A stretch of 64,000 bases of DNA from Pseudobutyrivibrio ruminis AD2017 (GTDB lineage Bacteria; Bacillota; Clostridia; Lachnospirales; Lachnospiraceae): assembly GCF_000424305.1 (NCBI RefSeq), contig NZ_KE384162.1:62001-126000 (forward strand). Direction: 5' to 3'. The stretch's first letter is position 1. Each line of letters starts with the position of its first letter. Made by a program: the position numbers and the translations under genes. Below, piece after piece: positions 35,424 through 44,627 of the stretch. The notes below the pieces were generated by a model that did no database searches, was not told where the DNA came from, and saw only the letters and a program-made list of their open reading frames with translations.

Positions 35424-36491
35424 TTAGTATGCCTTAAGTTTTTTCCATAGTGTGGTGGTGTAATCTAATGTTTTGTCATCGTAGGCACTGTACAAATCAC
35501 AGCGGGAAAGTGTTTCCTTTGTAGGGAAAACAGTTTCATCGGCTAGTGTTTCAGCATCCTCGTTTGCGGCAACAGTTAGATTAGGGGTAGCATACCAAAC
35601 ATATTCAAAGTTTTCGGTTGCTGCCTCTTCCTCACACATGAAATCAATCCATTTCATTGCAGCATCGTAATGCTTGCAGGTGCGCGGTACAAACCAGGAA
35701 TCAATCCAAAGATTGCCACCTTCCTTAGGAACTGTGTAAGCTAACTTATCGTTGTATTCCATACCCATTGCAGCTTCACCAGAGTAGCAGACAGCCATTG
35801 CTGCATCTTCTGATACCATACATTCGTATGTTTCATCCATAAGATATGCATATACATATTTCTTTTCATCACAAAGCATATCAAATGCTTCGTCTAATTC
35901 CTTAGTATTTGCTGTGTTAATATCATAACCAAGCATTTTTAGTGGAACCATAAATGCATCTCTTTGAGAATTAATCATAACGATTTGATTCTTGTAAGCT
36001 GGGTCCCACAGACAATTCCATGAGCTAACAGTTTCTTCATCTACCTTTTCAGTGTTGTAGAGGATCCCAACTGTGCCGTAAAAATATGGAACGGTATATT
36101 TGTGGTTAGGATCGAAAGTTTCTGATGCTTCGATTATGGTTGGATCGATATTCTTATAATTAGTAAGAGAGTTGTAATCGATAGGGATTAATTCACCCTC
36201 TTTTCTAAGAGTTTCAACCATATAATCTGAAGTACATACAACATCATAATTGATTGAACCCGCTTTATATTTAGCATACATATCTTCAACAGATTCGTAT
36301 TCCTCGTATTTAACAGTAATACCAGTTTCCTGCTGAAAACGTTTTAAAACATCTGCTTCGATATATTTTCCGTAATTTAAAACAACAAGTGTATCAGCAC
36401 TTTCGGCGTCGTTTCCACAGGCTGTAAATGAAAAGCAGCTTGTAAGAATGAGGCAAGTCATACTGATAAAAGTTATAAATTTCTTTTTCAT
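35424..36491 (-). CDS. potD: Spermidine/putrescine-binding lipoprotein PotD
   Basis: Extracellular substrate-binding subunit of a polyamine ABC importer. The lipoprotein signal ends FTACGN (Cys at about 25), followed by LVVLNYGKYIEADVLKRFQQ. The binding pocket blocks DVVCTSDYMVETL and the GNLWIDSWFVPRTCKH region are typical of PotD. The 355-residue length is normal. It is last of potA-potB-potC-potD, touching potC by one base. Confidence 0.93.
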   Translation of the reverse strand: MKKKFITFISMTCLILTSCFSFTACGNDAESADTLVVLNYGKYIEADVLKRFQQETGITVKYEEYESVEDMYAKYKAGSINYDVVCTSDYMVETLRKEGELIPIDYNSLTNYKNIDPTIIEASETFDPNHKYTVPYFYGTVGILYNTEKVDEETVSSWNCLWDPAYKNQIVMINSQRDAFMVPLKMLGYDINTANTKELDEAFDMLCDEKKYVYAYLMDETYECMVSEDAAMAVCYSGEAAMGMEYNDKLAYTVPKEGGNLWIDSWFVPRTCKHYDAAMKWIDFMCEEEAATENFEYVWYATPNLTVAANEDAETLADETVFPTKETLSRCDLYSAYDDKTLDYTTTLWKKLKAY

Positions 36492-37276
36492 TAGAGTGCA
36501 ACCTCCTTTTTACTTATACTTTTAAAGTTAGTTGCAATAAGCATTAAAAAGGCCAGCAAGAATAATAGAGTAGAGAGAGCGTAAAGCTCAGGCTGTATAC
36601 CTTTTCTAAGCTCTGTATAAAGCATAGTTGAAAGTGTGTTTACACCAGCGCCCTTTGTGAAGTAGGTGATGGTGAAGTCATCTAATGACATAGTAAACGC
36701 CATCAAAAATCCGGATAATACACCAGGAAAAATCTCAGGCCATGTAACCTTATAAAATGCGTACCAAGGTGTGGCTCCTAAATCTAATGCAGCTTCAAGG
36801 CAGGCATCGGACATAGACTGAAGTCTAGGTAATACATTAAATATTACGTAAGGTACTGAAAATGCTATATGTGCAAGTACAACAGAAAACTCTCCAAGTG
36901 ATGTAAATCTTGTAAACAAAAGCATTAATGAGATACCTGTTACTATATCTGCATTTAAAAGAGGTATGTTTGTTGCGCCGAGCATAATAGCTGCGTGACG
37001 TTTCTTCATACGATTGATACCAATGGCTGCAGATGTACCAAGTATTGTAGCTAAGATACTAGATGATAATGTGATGCGAAGGGTAGTCCAAAGCGCATCC
37101 ATAATAGTATCGTTGCTAGGCAAGTTAAAATACCACTGTAAAGTGAATCCGCCCCAAACAGTACGAGACATAGAATTATTAAAGGATAAAACTATAAGTA
37201 CCAAAATAGGAGCATATAAAAATAAAAATATTAATCCAAGATAAGCGTAAGAGGTACCCTTTTTGATTTTTGTCAT
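36491..37276 (-). CDS. potC: Polyamine ABC permease PotC
   Basis: A 261-residue inner membrane permease with six predicted helices. The ABC-interaction loop EAALDLGATPWYAFYKVTWP (about 160-179) contacts PotA. It pairs with PotB in the heterodimeric channel. It overlaps potB by 4 bp and potD by 1 bp. Confidence 0.93.
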   Translation of the reverse strand: MTKIKKGTSYAYLGLIFLFLYAPILVLIVLSFNNSMSRTVWGGFTLQWYFNLPSNDTIMDALWTTLRITLSSSILATILGTSAAIGINRMKKRHAAIMLGATNIPLLNADIVTGISLMLLFTRFTSLGEFSVVLAHIAFSVPYVIFNVLPRLQSMSDACLEAALDLGATPWYAFYKVTWPEIFPGVLSGFLMAFTMSLDDFTITYFTKGAGVNTLSTMLYTELRKGIQPELYALSTLLFLLAFLMLIATNFKSISKKEVAL

Positions 37277-38100
37277 AGTAGCATACCTCCGTTCTCAGAA
37301 TCATCAACCTTATTCATAATGCTCATTGATGCAAGAACAAAGAGCATAAGGATGATAGAAAGGCCAGAGCCTAAGTTCCAGTTTCTTGCAAGAGTAAATT
37401 CCTGCTCGATAACATTTCCGATTAATAATACCTTTCCACCACCAAGTAGGTTTGAAACTACGAAGGATGAAAGGGCAGGAACAAATACCATGATTACTCC
37501 CGAAAGAATGCCATCCTTTGAAAGTGGAATAGTAATCTTAATAAATGTGTTAAGCCAGCTTGAACCTAAGTCGGAAGCAGCTTCTATTACTTCGTCATTA
37601 ATCTTTGATAACGAATTATAAATTGGCAAAATCATATATGGCAAAAAGTCGTATACCATACCAAGAATTACAGCAAACTTTGTATAGAGAATATGGATTG
37701 TTGGAAGTCCAACTGCTGAAAGAATGCTGTTTAGTATTCCGTTATTGGAAAGAATATTTTGCCACGCAAGGATTCTAAGCATAAAATTCATCCACATAGG
37801 AAGGATGAAAAGAAATACGATGAATCCTTTGTTAGTGATTTTCAGATTGTGAAGAATCAAAGCAACTGGATAAGCCATTATTAGGCAGATGACAGTTGTA
37901 ATGAAGGCAACCTGAATAGACAATCCAAGTGATTTAAGATGGATTGGATCTGCAATAGCCAGCAAATTGGAAAGTGTAAAGCTTCCATCTCCAGTATTAA
38001 TTGCGTAGCCCAGGATGTAAAACAAAGGTAAGATGGTGCATATTAATACCCATATAGCATAGGGAGCAGCAAGGAAGCTTGTGCGAAACCTATTAATCAT
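37273..38100 (-). CDS. potB: Polyamine ABC permease PotB
   Basis: A 275-residue permease with six membrane helices. The [20 protein letters not shown] loop (about 175-194) is the ATPase contact site. N-terminal [20 protein letters not shown] is helix 1. It overlaps potA by 8 bp and potC by 4 bp. Confidence 0.93.
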   Translation of the reverse strand: MINRFRTSFLAAPYAIWVLICTILPLFYILGYAINTGDGSFTLSNLLAIADPIHLKSLGLSIQVAFITTVICLIMAYPVALILHNLKITNKGFIVFLFILPMWMNFMLRILAWQNILSNNGILNSILSAVGLPTIHILYTKFAVILGMVYDFLPYMILPIYNSLSKINDEVIEAASDLGSSWLNTFIKITIPLSKDGILSGVIMVFVPALSSFVVSNLLGGGKVLLIGNVIEQEFTLARNWNLGSGLSIILMLFVLASMSIMNKVDDSENGGMLL

Positions 38101-39160
38101 CCTCCTTCATTACCTCCTCGTCCTCAGATTCAGGTTTATTCATAATCTGGATGTTGAATGGAATGACATTCAATGATACATTCTGGCCAACTTCGAAATA
38201 TTTTGTTGTATGTACTAGCCATTCATAGCCGCCACACTGAACATCTAATTCGTAGTGAACACCCTTAAACAGACAATCAGTAATAACGCCGTCCATAATA
38301 CCTTTGCCAGGTGCATCAAGTTCAACATCCTCAGGTCGAATAACAACATCGACAGGCTTCATTGTGCCAAAGCCCTTATCTACGCAAGGAACCTGAACAC
38401 CAAGGAAAGAAACTAGTTCATCCTTGATCATGATACCTTCAATAATGTTACTTTCTCCGATAAAATCGGCAACGAAGGCGTTTTCTGGTTCGTTATAGAT
38501 ATCCTCAGGAGTGCCTATCTGCTGAATGTAGCCCTGGTTCATAACTACGATTGTGTCAGACATGGTAAGAGCTTCTTCCTGATCATGTGTTACATATATA
38601 AAGGTGATACCAAGCTCCTGCTTGATTTTCATAAGCTCATATTGCATGCTCTGTCTGAGCTTTAAATCAAGGGCTCCAAGTGGTTCGTCTAAAAGAAGTA
38701 CCTTTGGCTCGTTAACAATAGCTCTTGCGATAGCAATTCGCTGCTGCTGACCACCTGATAGTGAATTGATAGAACGATTTTCAAAACCATCAAGGTTTAC
38801 AAGCTTAAGAGCGTACTTAATCTTGTCAGAAATATAGTCCTTTGATTTCTTTTGGATTTTTAATCCAAATGCAATGTTTTCCTCGATAGTCATATGAGGG
38901 AAGAGGGCATATTTTTGGAAAACTGTGTTGATTGGGCGAAGATTAGCAGGCAATGCTGTAATGTCATTGCCGTTAAGATAAATCTTACCTGAATCAGGCT
39001 TTTCAAAGCCCCCTAAAAGACGTAGTGTAGTTGTTTTTCCACAGCCAGAAGGACCAAGTAAGGTAACAAAAGAGTTTTCCTTAACAGATAGGTCTAGTTC
39101 GTCAAGAACAAGCTGTTTTCCGTAGCTTTTTGATACGTGGTCGTATTGAATAAATTCCAA
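38093..39160 (-). CDS. potA: Polyamine ABC transporter ATPase PotA
   Basis: ATP-hydrolysing subunit. Walker A is [11 protein letters not shown], the signature is [14 protein letters not shown], Walker B is [11 protein letters not shown], and a C-terminal TOBE-type domain follows ([17 protein letters not shown]). I prefer the TTG at 39160, which follows GGAGG by 8 bp and gives [14 protein letters not shown]. The ATG at 39175 has no ribosome site and sits only 9 bp after a -10-like TATAAT (39184-39189); it would add five residues. A tRNA gene lies immediately upstream on the same strand. Confidence 0.93.
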   Translation of the reverse strand: MEFIQYDHVSKSYGKQLVLDELDLSVKENSFVTLLGPSGCGKTTTLRLLGGFEKPDSGKIYLNGNDITALPANLRPINTVFQKYALFPHMTIEENIAFGLKIQKKSKDYISDKIKYALKLVNLDGFENRSINSLSGGQQQRIAIARAIVNEPKVLLLDEPLGALDLKLRQSMQYELMKIKQELGITFIYVTHDQEEALTMSDTIVVMNQGYIQQIGTPEDIYNEPENAFVADFIGESNIIEGIMIKDELVSFLGVQVPCVDKGFGTMKPVDVVIRPEDVELDAPGKGIMDGVITDCLFKGVHYELDVQCGGYEWLVHTTKYFEVGQNVSLNVIPFNIQIMNKPESEDEEVMKEDD

Positions 39161-39204
39161 CGTGGTATCCTCCATAAAACTTAATTATACATATATACAA
39201 AAAG

Positions 39205-39277
39205 AGCTCCGAATCAGACTCGAACTGACGACCCCCTCATTACGAGTGAGGTGCTCTACCAACTGAGCTATCGGAGC
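39205..39277 (-). tRNA. tRNA-Thr (anticodon CGT)
   Basis: The minus strand folds into a complete cloverleaf: acceptor stem GCTCCGA / TCGGAGC, D-loop AGCTCAGTTGGTAGAGC and a T-arm with GTTCGAGTC. The anticodon stem CCTCA / TGAGG holds loop CTCGTAA, so the anticodon is CGT and reads ACG (Thr). The 3' CCA is not encoded. The gene is 73 nt and ends 45 bp before potA. Confidence 0.95.
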
Positions 39278-39363
39278 GAATTGCTTGTAAAAAAGGGCTC
39301 TATTATTTTCTATAACACCAGGAAAAATTTTAATATATAAAGGGAAAAAAATCAATTATATTG

Positions 39364-39392
39364 TTGAGAAAAACAGAGGGTTTTATTATAAT
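39364..39392 (+). promoter_or_regulatory. Sigma-A promoter for the 39436-argH operon
   Basis: TTGAGA (39364-39369) and TATAAT (39387-39392) are 17 bp apart, 43 bp before the first start codon. Confidence 0.7.
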
Positions 39393-39435
39393 GACTCTTG
39401 TACAAATTTAAACATTTATTTAGGAGATATATATA

Positions 39436-39780
39436 ATGGAAGCTAAGAAGAAAAACGTACCATCAGTGGATTTTAAACATTTCTTTTCAAGAGATAATTT
39501 ACCTCTTCTATGTTTGATATTTTTAGGTGTATTTGCAGTGGTTGCAATACTTGTTTCTATTTTGGCATTTTCAATCAATCCAGTTATTGCTTGTGTAATG
39601 GTTATTTTAGAGGCAGCACTTGCGGCTACACTTAATCGAATTCCACTTTGGATTCATGGTCTTGTGTTTATAGCACAGATAGTTTGTGGAATTATGGCTT
39701 CACAGGTTCCATTTATGCTATTCATGGCGTTTATTTATGTTTTTGCAACAGTATTTTTATACGTATGGGCTAATAGATAA
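39436..39780 (+). CDS. Small membrane protein, unknown function
   Basis: A 114-residue protein with three or four hydrophobic helices (about 27-50, 52-70, 75-92 and 94-112). There is no recognisable motif. The ribosome site is TAGGAGATAT. Its stop overlaps the queH start by one base, so the two are co-translated. Confidence 0.75.
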   Translation: MEAKKKNVPSVDFKHFFSRDNLPLLCLIFLGVFAVVAILVSILAFSINPVIACVMVILEAALAATLNRIPLWIHGLVFIAQIVCGIMASQVPFMLFMAFIYVFATVFLYVWANR

Positions 39781-40424
39781 TGAATAAAGTTAATTATCAA
39801 AAGGAATTAGATAATTTAATAGCAAGCTTAACCAAAGAAGGCCAAGTGCCTTCTTTATTATTACATAGTTGCTGTGCACCATGTAGCAGCTACTGTATTG
39901 AATATCTTAGTCAGTTTTTTAATGTAACTGTATTTTATTACAATCCAAACATTTATCCTGATGAAGAATATTATCATAGGGTTAAAGAGCAGCAGCGCTT
40001 TATATCACAGTTTCCTACTAAGCATCCAGTTAAGTTTATAGAAGGGGACTATGATAAGGATAGCTTCTATGCCATCGCAAAGGGGCTTGAGAAGGAGCCG
40101 GAGAAGGGCAGAAGATGTCACAAATGCTACGACCTTAGACTTAGAAGAACTGCTACAGTTGCTAAAGAATTAGGCTTTGACTATTTTACAACAACACTTA
40201 CTATTTCCCCTATGAAGGATTCACAGGTCCTTAATGAAATAGGAATCAATATAGGAAAAGAGCTAGGCGTAAATTGGTTGCCTAGTGATTTCAAAAAGAA
40301 GGAAGGCTATAAGAGAAGTACAGAGATTTCAAAGGAATATGATATGTACAGGCAGGATTATTGTGGTTGCGTGTATTCATATAATGAGAGACAAATGTTA
40401 AAGGCACAAAATACGGAGGATTAG
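39780..40424 (+). CDS. queH: Epoxyqueuosine reductase QueH
   Basis: Reduces epoxyqueuosine to queuosine in tRNA, replacing the unrelated QueG. The family (DUF208) is recognised by the Cys-rich N-terminus HSCCAPCSSYC (Cys31, Cys32, Cys35) and the second pair RRCHKCYDLRLRRT, which hold the iron-sulfur and metal site. FTTTLTISPMKDSQ follows. The 214-residue length is normal. It is 2 bp before argH. Confidence 0.92.
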   Translation: MNKVNYQKELDNLIASLTKEGQVPSLLLHSCCAPCSSYCIEYLSQFFNVTVFYYNPNIYPDEEYYHRVKEQQRFISQFPTKHPVKFIEGDYDKDSFYAIAKGLEKEPEKGRRCHKCYDLRLRRTATVAKELGFDYFTTTLTISPMKDSQVLNEIGINIGKELGVNWLPSDFKKKEGYKRSTEISKEYDMYRQDYCGCVYSYNERQMLKAQNTED

Positions 40425-40426
40425 TT

Positions 40427-41812
40427 ATGGCACAGTTGTGGGGTGGAAGATTCACCAAGTCTACAGATCAGATGGTTTATGATTTCAATGCATCAATTAG
40501 CTTTGATAAAAAGCTCTTTGCTCAGGACTTACGTGGAAGTAGAGCGCACGTTACCATGTTGGCTTCAGTTGGCGTTATTACTGATAAAGAGCGTGATGAG
40601 ATTTTGTCAGGCCTTCAGAGTATTGAGGAGGATGTTAAATCCGGTAAGCTTGTAATTACATCTGAGTACGAGGATATACACAGCTTTGTAGAAGCTAATC
40701 TCATAGATAGAATAGGGGATGCTGGCAAGAAGCTTCACACAGGGCGTAGCCGAAATGATCAGGTGGCTCTTGATATGAGGCTTTACACTAGAGATGAAGT
40801 AGATAATACATCTAATCTTTTAGTTCATTTATTAGGTACCATTCTTTCTATTATGGAAGAAAATATTGATACTATAATGCCAGGCTTTACTCATCTTCAG
40901 AAGGCACAGCCTATTACACTTGCTCATCATATGGGCGCGTACTTTGAAATGTTTAAAAGAGATGTGTTACGTCTCCACGATATTCATGTTCGCATGAACT
41001 ATTGTCCTTTAGGCTCTGGAGCTTTGGCTGGCACCACATATCCTTTGGATAGAATGAAGACAGCTGAGCTTTTGGATTTTGATGGCCCAACCTTAAATTC
41101 TATGGACGGTGTTTCTGACAGAGACTATCTTATAGAGTTTCTTTCAGCACTTGCGACTATCCAAATGCATTTATCACGTTTTTCAGAGGAAGTTATTATC
41201 TGGAATAGTAATGAATACAGATTTGTTGAGATTGATGACGCCTATTCAACAGGGTCTTCCATTATGCCACAAAAGAAAAACCCTGATATTGCAGAGCTTG
41301 TAAGAGGAAAGACAGGCCGCGTATATGGTGCGCTTATGTCGCTTCTTACTACAATGAAGGGCATTCCTCTTGCTTATAATAAGGATATGCAGGAAGATAA
41401 GGAACAGGCTTTTGATGCCATTGAAACTGTTCAAAATTGTATTACTCTTTTTGATGGTATGCTTTCTACAATGACATTTAATAAGGATGTCATGTCTGAA
41501 AGTGCTAAAAAAGGATTCACAAACGCTACAGATGCTGCTGATTATTTGGTAAATCATGGAGTGCCATTTAGAGATGCCCATGGTATCATTGGTCAGGTAG
41601 TTCTTTATTGTATCAAAAAAGGCATTAGTATAGATGATATGACTTTAGATGAACTAAAGGCTATTTCACCTGCCTTTGAAGAGGATATCTTTGATGCAAT
41701 TTCAATGGAAACATGCGTAAATAAGAGACTTACAGTAGGAGCTCCAGGACATGACGCAATGGAAAGCGAAATAGCAAATAGCAAAAAGTTTCTTGAATTG
41801 TGGTCTAAATAG
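40427..41812 (+). CDS. argH: Argininosuccinate lyase
   Basis: Splits argininosuccinate into arginine and fumarate, the last step of arginine synthesis. The signature GSSIMPQKKNPD (about 275-286) with its catalytic Ser is clear, as is HTGRSRNDQVALDMRL. The 461-residue length is typical. It shares an operon with queH rather than with argG, which is unusual, and it is far from the other arg genes. Confidence 0.96.
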   Translation: MAQLWGGRFTKSTDQMVYDFNASISFDKKLFAQDLRGSRAHVTMLASVGVITDKERDEILSGLQSIEEDVKSGKLVITSEYEDIHSFVEANLIDRIGDAGKKLHTGRSRNDQVALDMRLYTRDEVDNTSNLLVHLLGTILSIMEENIDTIMPGFTHLQKAQPITLAHHMGAYFEMFKRDVLRLHDIHVRMNYCPLGSGALAGTTYPLDRMKTAELLDFDGPTLNSMDGVSDRDYLIEFLSALATIQMHLSRFSEEVIIWNSNEYRFVEIDDAYSTGSSIMPQKKNPDIAELVRGKTGRVYGALMSLLTTMKGIPLAYNKDMQEDKEQAFDAIETVQNCITLFDGMLSTMTFNKDVMSESAKKGFTNATDAADYLVNHGVPFRDAHGIIGQVVLYCIKKGISIDDMTLDELKAISPAFEEDIFDAISMETCVNKRLTVGAPGHDAMESEIANSKKFLELWSK

Positions 41813-41823
41813 TCAAAAACAAC

Positions 41824-41879
41824 TTGCATTTTTTAGTCAGTTTGATTATAATGCATTTTAACGACGGACAAATGTCCGT
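41824..41879 (+). promoter_or_regulatory. asd promoter and short 5' hairpin
   Basis: TTGCAT (41824-41829) and TATAAT (41847-41852) are 17 bp apart. A 7-bp perfect hairpin with a 2-nt loop, ACGGACA (41864-41870) / TGTCCGT (41873-41879), follows near the expected transcript start. It may protect the mRNA or bind a regulator. No lysine riboswitch fits in the 70 bp available. Confidence 0.6.
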
Positions 41880-41921
41880 GACAGAAAAACATTTACTTAA
41901 AATATAAAGGAGAAGTTTGAA

Positions 41922-43007
41922 ATGAGTGAGAAATTGAGAGTCGGTATTCTTGGTGGAACTGGTATGGTTGGTCAGAGATTTATTTCTCTACTTGAAAATC
42001 ATCCTTGGTTTGAGGTTACAACTATTGCAGCCAGCCCTCGTTCTGCTGGACAAAGATATGAGGATGCCGTAGAAGGTAGATGGAAGATGGATACTCCTAT
42101 TCCTAAAGCTGTAAAGAATATCATCGTAAAGAATGTTAATGAAGTTGAGGAAGTTGCAAAGGAAGTTGATTTTGTTTTCTCAGCAGTAGACATGTCAAAG
42201 GATGAGATTAAGGCAATAGAAGAAGCTTATGCTAAGACAGAGACTCCTGTTGTTTCAAACAACTCTGCACATAGATGGACACCTGATGTACCAATGGTAG
42301 TTCCAGAAATCAATCCACAGCATATGGAGGTTATTGAGTTCCAGAAGAAGAGACTTGGCACAACAAGAGGCTTTGTTGCAGTTAAGCCTAACTGCTCAAT
42401 TCAGTCTTATGCACCAGTTCTTACTGCTTGGAAGGAATTTGAACCATACGAGGTTGTTGTTACAACATATCAGGCTATCTCAGGTGCAGGTAAGACATTT
42501 AAGGATTGGCCAGAAATGGAAGGAAACATCATTCCATTTATCTCAGGTGAGGAGGAGAAGTCTGAGAAGGAGCCACTTAGAATCTGGGGTAAGATTGAAA
42601 ATGGCGTAATTGTACCAGCTGATGATGTAAAAATCACTAGCCAATGTATCCGTGTTCCAGTTCTTAATGGACATACAGCAGCTGTTTTTGTTAAGTTTAG
42701 AAAGGCTCCTACAAAGCAGCAGCTTATCGACGCTATTAACAACTTCTCTGGCGTTCCACAGGAATTAAAGCTCCCTAGTGCACCAAAGCAGTTTATCCGT
42801 TATATGGAAGAGGATAATCGCCCACAGGTTGCATTAGATGTTGACTATGAAAACGGAATGGGTATTTCTGTTGGACGTATTCGTGAAGATAGTATTTACG
42901 ACTGGAAGTTCGTTGGACTTTCACACAACACTGTTCGTGGTGCTGCTGGTGGTGCAGTTTTATGCGCAGAATTATTAAAGGCACAGGGCTATATTACAGC
43001 GAAATAG
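41922..43007 (+). CDS. asd: Aspartate-semialdehyde dehydrogenase
   Basis: Reduces aspartyl phosphate to the semialdehyde, a branch point for lysine, threonine and methionine. The Rossmann start GILGGTGMVGQRF and the catalytic Cys in KPNCSIQSYAPVL (about 149-161) are present. The 361-residue length and sequence fit the fungal/archaeal-type subgroup more than the E. coli type. A perfect terminator follows. Confidence 0.95.
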   Translation: MSEKLRVGILGGTGMVGQRFISLLENHPWFEVTTIAASPRSAGQRYEDAVEGRWKMDTPIPKAVKNIIVKNVNEVEEVAKEVDFVFSAVDMSKDEIKAIEEAYAKTETPVVSNNSAHRWTPDVPMVVPEINPQHMEVIEFQKKRLGTTRGFVAVKPNCSIQSYAPVLTAWKEFEPYEVVVTTYQAISGAGKTFKDWPEMEGNIIPFISGEEEKSEKEPLRIWGKIENGVIVPADDVKITSQCIRVPVLNGHTAAVFVKFRKAPTKQQLIDAINNFSGVPQELKLPSAPKQFIRYMEEDNRPQVALDVDYENGMGISVGRIREDSIYDWKFVGLSHNTVRGAAGGAVLCAELLKAQGYITAK

Positions 43008-43021
43008 TTAGAAGAATAATG

Positions 43022-43059
43022 ATTCCGTATCCAAATTTATTGGATACGGAATTTTTTTT
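43022..43059 (+). terminator. asd terminator
   Basis: ATTCCGTATCCA pairs perfectly with TGGATACGGAAT (12 bp), followed by eight Ts. Confidence 0.93.
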
Positions 43060-43165
43060 ATTAAATTTAAATAAAATACTTTTTTAGTGTAGTCTGCTAA
43101 AGTAAAGTGTGTTATTATATTACTCGAATTAGTATTATAAGGTATTATAATAGGGAGAAAAGATT

Positions 43166-44524
43166 ATGACACACACAACTGAATTAAAAAAATTGGAAGC
43201 CATCTACCAATCTTCAAATAATAATTTTGTATTGGTATATGGCAGAAAAGGCTGTGATAAAGAAGGACTTTTAGATGAATTTACTACTGGTAAATCCTAT
43301 TTTTATTATAGAAGTCGTCAGTGTTCTGATGCTAAACAGCTTCATTATTTGAATCAGCAAATATCTGAAACATATGATATGAATGCTTCAGATGTAAGCT
43401 TTGAAGATTCATTTAAAAAGTTTAGATCAAAGGATGGTTCTAAGCTTATTTTTATAATCGATGAGGCTCAGTATGCAATTAAAAAGACTAATGACTTATT
43501 TGAAAGTTTAGTATCTCTTAAGAATAAAAAGCTATACCCAGGCAAGGTTATGATTGTTTTAGTTAGTTCATCTATTGTATGGGGAAAAAATACATTAAAT
43601 GAAATAATACCTAATGCAAATAATGTTATTGATGAGTCAATAAAGCTTGAAAATCATTCGTTCCTAGATGTAGTAAGAGCTTTTCCTAGCTATAGTGTAG
43701 CTCAGTGTGTAAGTACCTATGGAATCATTGGTGGGGTTTCAGAATACTTAGATAGATGGAATGGTAAGAAGTCTATAAAGGCTAATGTGTGTGAAAATAT
43801 TTTATCCCCTAGTGGATTTTTATATTCTGAGGCTGAAGGATATATTTCTTCAGAATTAAGAGAGCTTTCGTGCTACGATACAATATTGGGCTCTATTGCA
43901 TCAGGTAATGAAAAGCTTAATGATTTATTTGAGGATACAGGATATTCAAGAGCAAAAATATCTGTATACATGAAAAACTTAGCAGAATTTGATGTAATTG
44001 ATAAGATTATATCCTTTGAAACGGGCGGATGGGACAATACAAAAAAAGGTATTTATAGAATTGTAGACCCTTATATTAATTTCTGGTTTACATTTATTTA
44101 CCCTCATTTGTCTGAGCTTGTTTCATATACTCCTGAAAGATTTTATGATACATTTATCGAACCAAAGCTGGATGAATATCTTCAGAATTATTTTGTTAAT
44201 GTTTGTAGTGAATATTTGCACCTTCTTAATATGGTAGGTCAGCTTCCTATTAAGTTAACTAAGATTGGTACATGGCTTGGTAAAGAAGGAACAATAGATG
44301 TTATTGGTCAAAGCAATAACAGAGAAAATGTTGTTGGCATTTGCAATTGGAAAGAAAAGACTATGGCATATGATTCATATGAAAAGCTTCTTGAATCAAT
44401 GAAGCAGGCAAGAATTACTGCTAATACCATATTCCTATTTTCTGCTACCAGATTTGACAATAAGCTTATCGAATTATCAAAAGAAAATAAATCTATTGTT
44501 CTGGTAGACATGACAGAGTTGTAA
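43166..44524 (+). CDS. ATP-binding protein, AAA_14/DUF234-like, degenerate P-loop
   Basis: A 452-residue protein of the archaeal-type ATPase family (AAA with a C-terminal DUF234-like domain). The P-loop position reads GRKGCDKEG (about 26-34), lacking the Gly-Lys-Thr/Ser core, so ATP hydrolysis is doubtful. Walker B is intact in LIFIIDEAQYAI. The C-terminal half includes GIYRIVDPYINFWFTFIYP, typical of DUF234 proteins, and the predicted nuclease-like IDVIGQ segment. Unlike most of the family it is followed by a topoisomerase. Function is unknown. Confidence 0.8.
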   Translation: MTHTTELKKLEAIYQSSNNNFVLVYGRKGCDKEGLLDEFTTGKSYFYYRSRQCSDAKQLHYLNQQISETYDMNASDVSFEDSFKKFRSKDGSKLIFIIDEAQYAIKKTNDLFESLVSLKNKKLYPGKVMIVLVSSSIVWGKNTLNEIIPNANNVIDESIKLENHSFLDVVRAFPSYSVAQCVSTYGIIGGVSEYLDRWNGKKSIKANVCENILSPSGFLYSEAEGYISSELRELSCYDTILGSIASGNEKLNDLFEDTGYSRAKISVYMKNLAEFDVIDKIISFETGGWDNTKKGIYRIVDPYINFWFTFIYPHLSELVSYTPERFYDTFIEPKLDEYLQNYFVNVCSEYLHLLNMVGQLPIKLTKIGTWLGKEGTIDVIGQSNNRENVVGICNWKEKTMAYDSYEKLLESMKQARITANTIFLFSATRFDNKLIELSKENKSIVLVDMTEL

Positions 44525-44554
44525 TTGATATAATTAAATAGTTGATAAAAGCGT

Positions 44555-44584
44555 AAAGCCTTTGCAATAATCTGCAAAGGCTTT
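44555..44584 (+). terminator. Hairpin after the ATPase gene
   Basis: AAAGCCTTTGCA pairs perfectly with TGCAAAGGCTTT (12 bp) around 6 nt; the tail GAATTTTATT is only partly T-rich. It is probably a terminator, since the topoisomerase start lies 43 bp beyond. Confidence 0.65.
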
Positions 44585-44627
44585 GAATTTTATTAAATAT
44601 AAAATTAATTTTAGGGAGTTTAGTGAT

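Noticed and set aside
44583-44627. Upstream start of the topoisomerase
   Set aside because: The TTG at 44583 lies in the terminator stem; the TTG at 44628 has TAGGGAG and starts right at the conserved KSLIITEKPS block.
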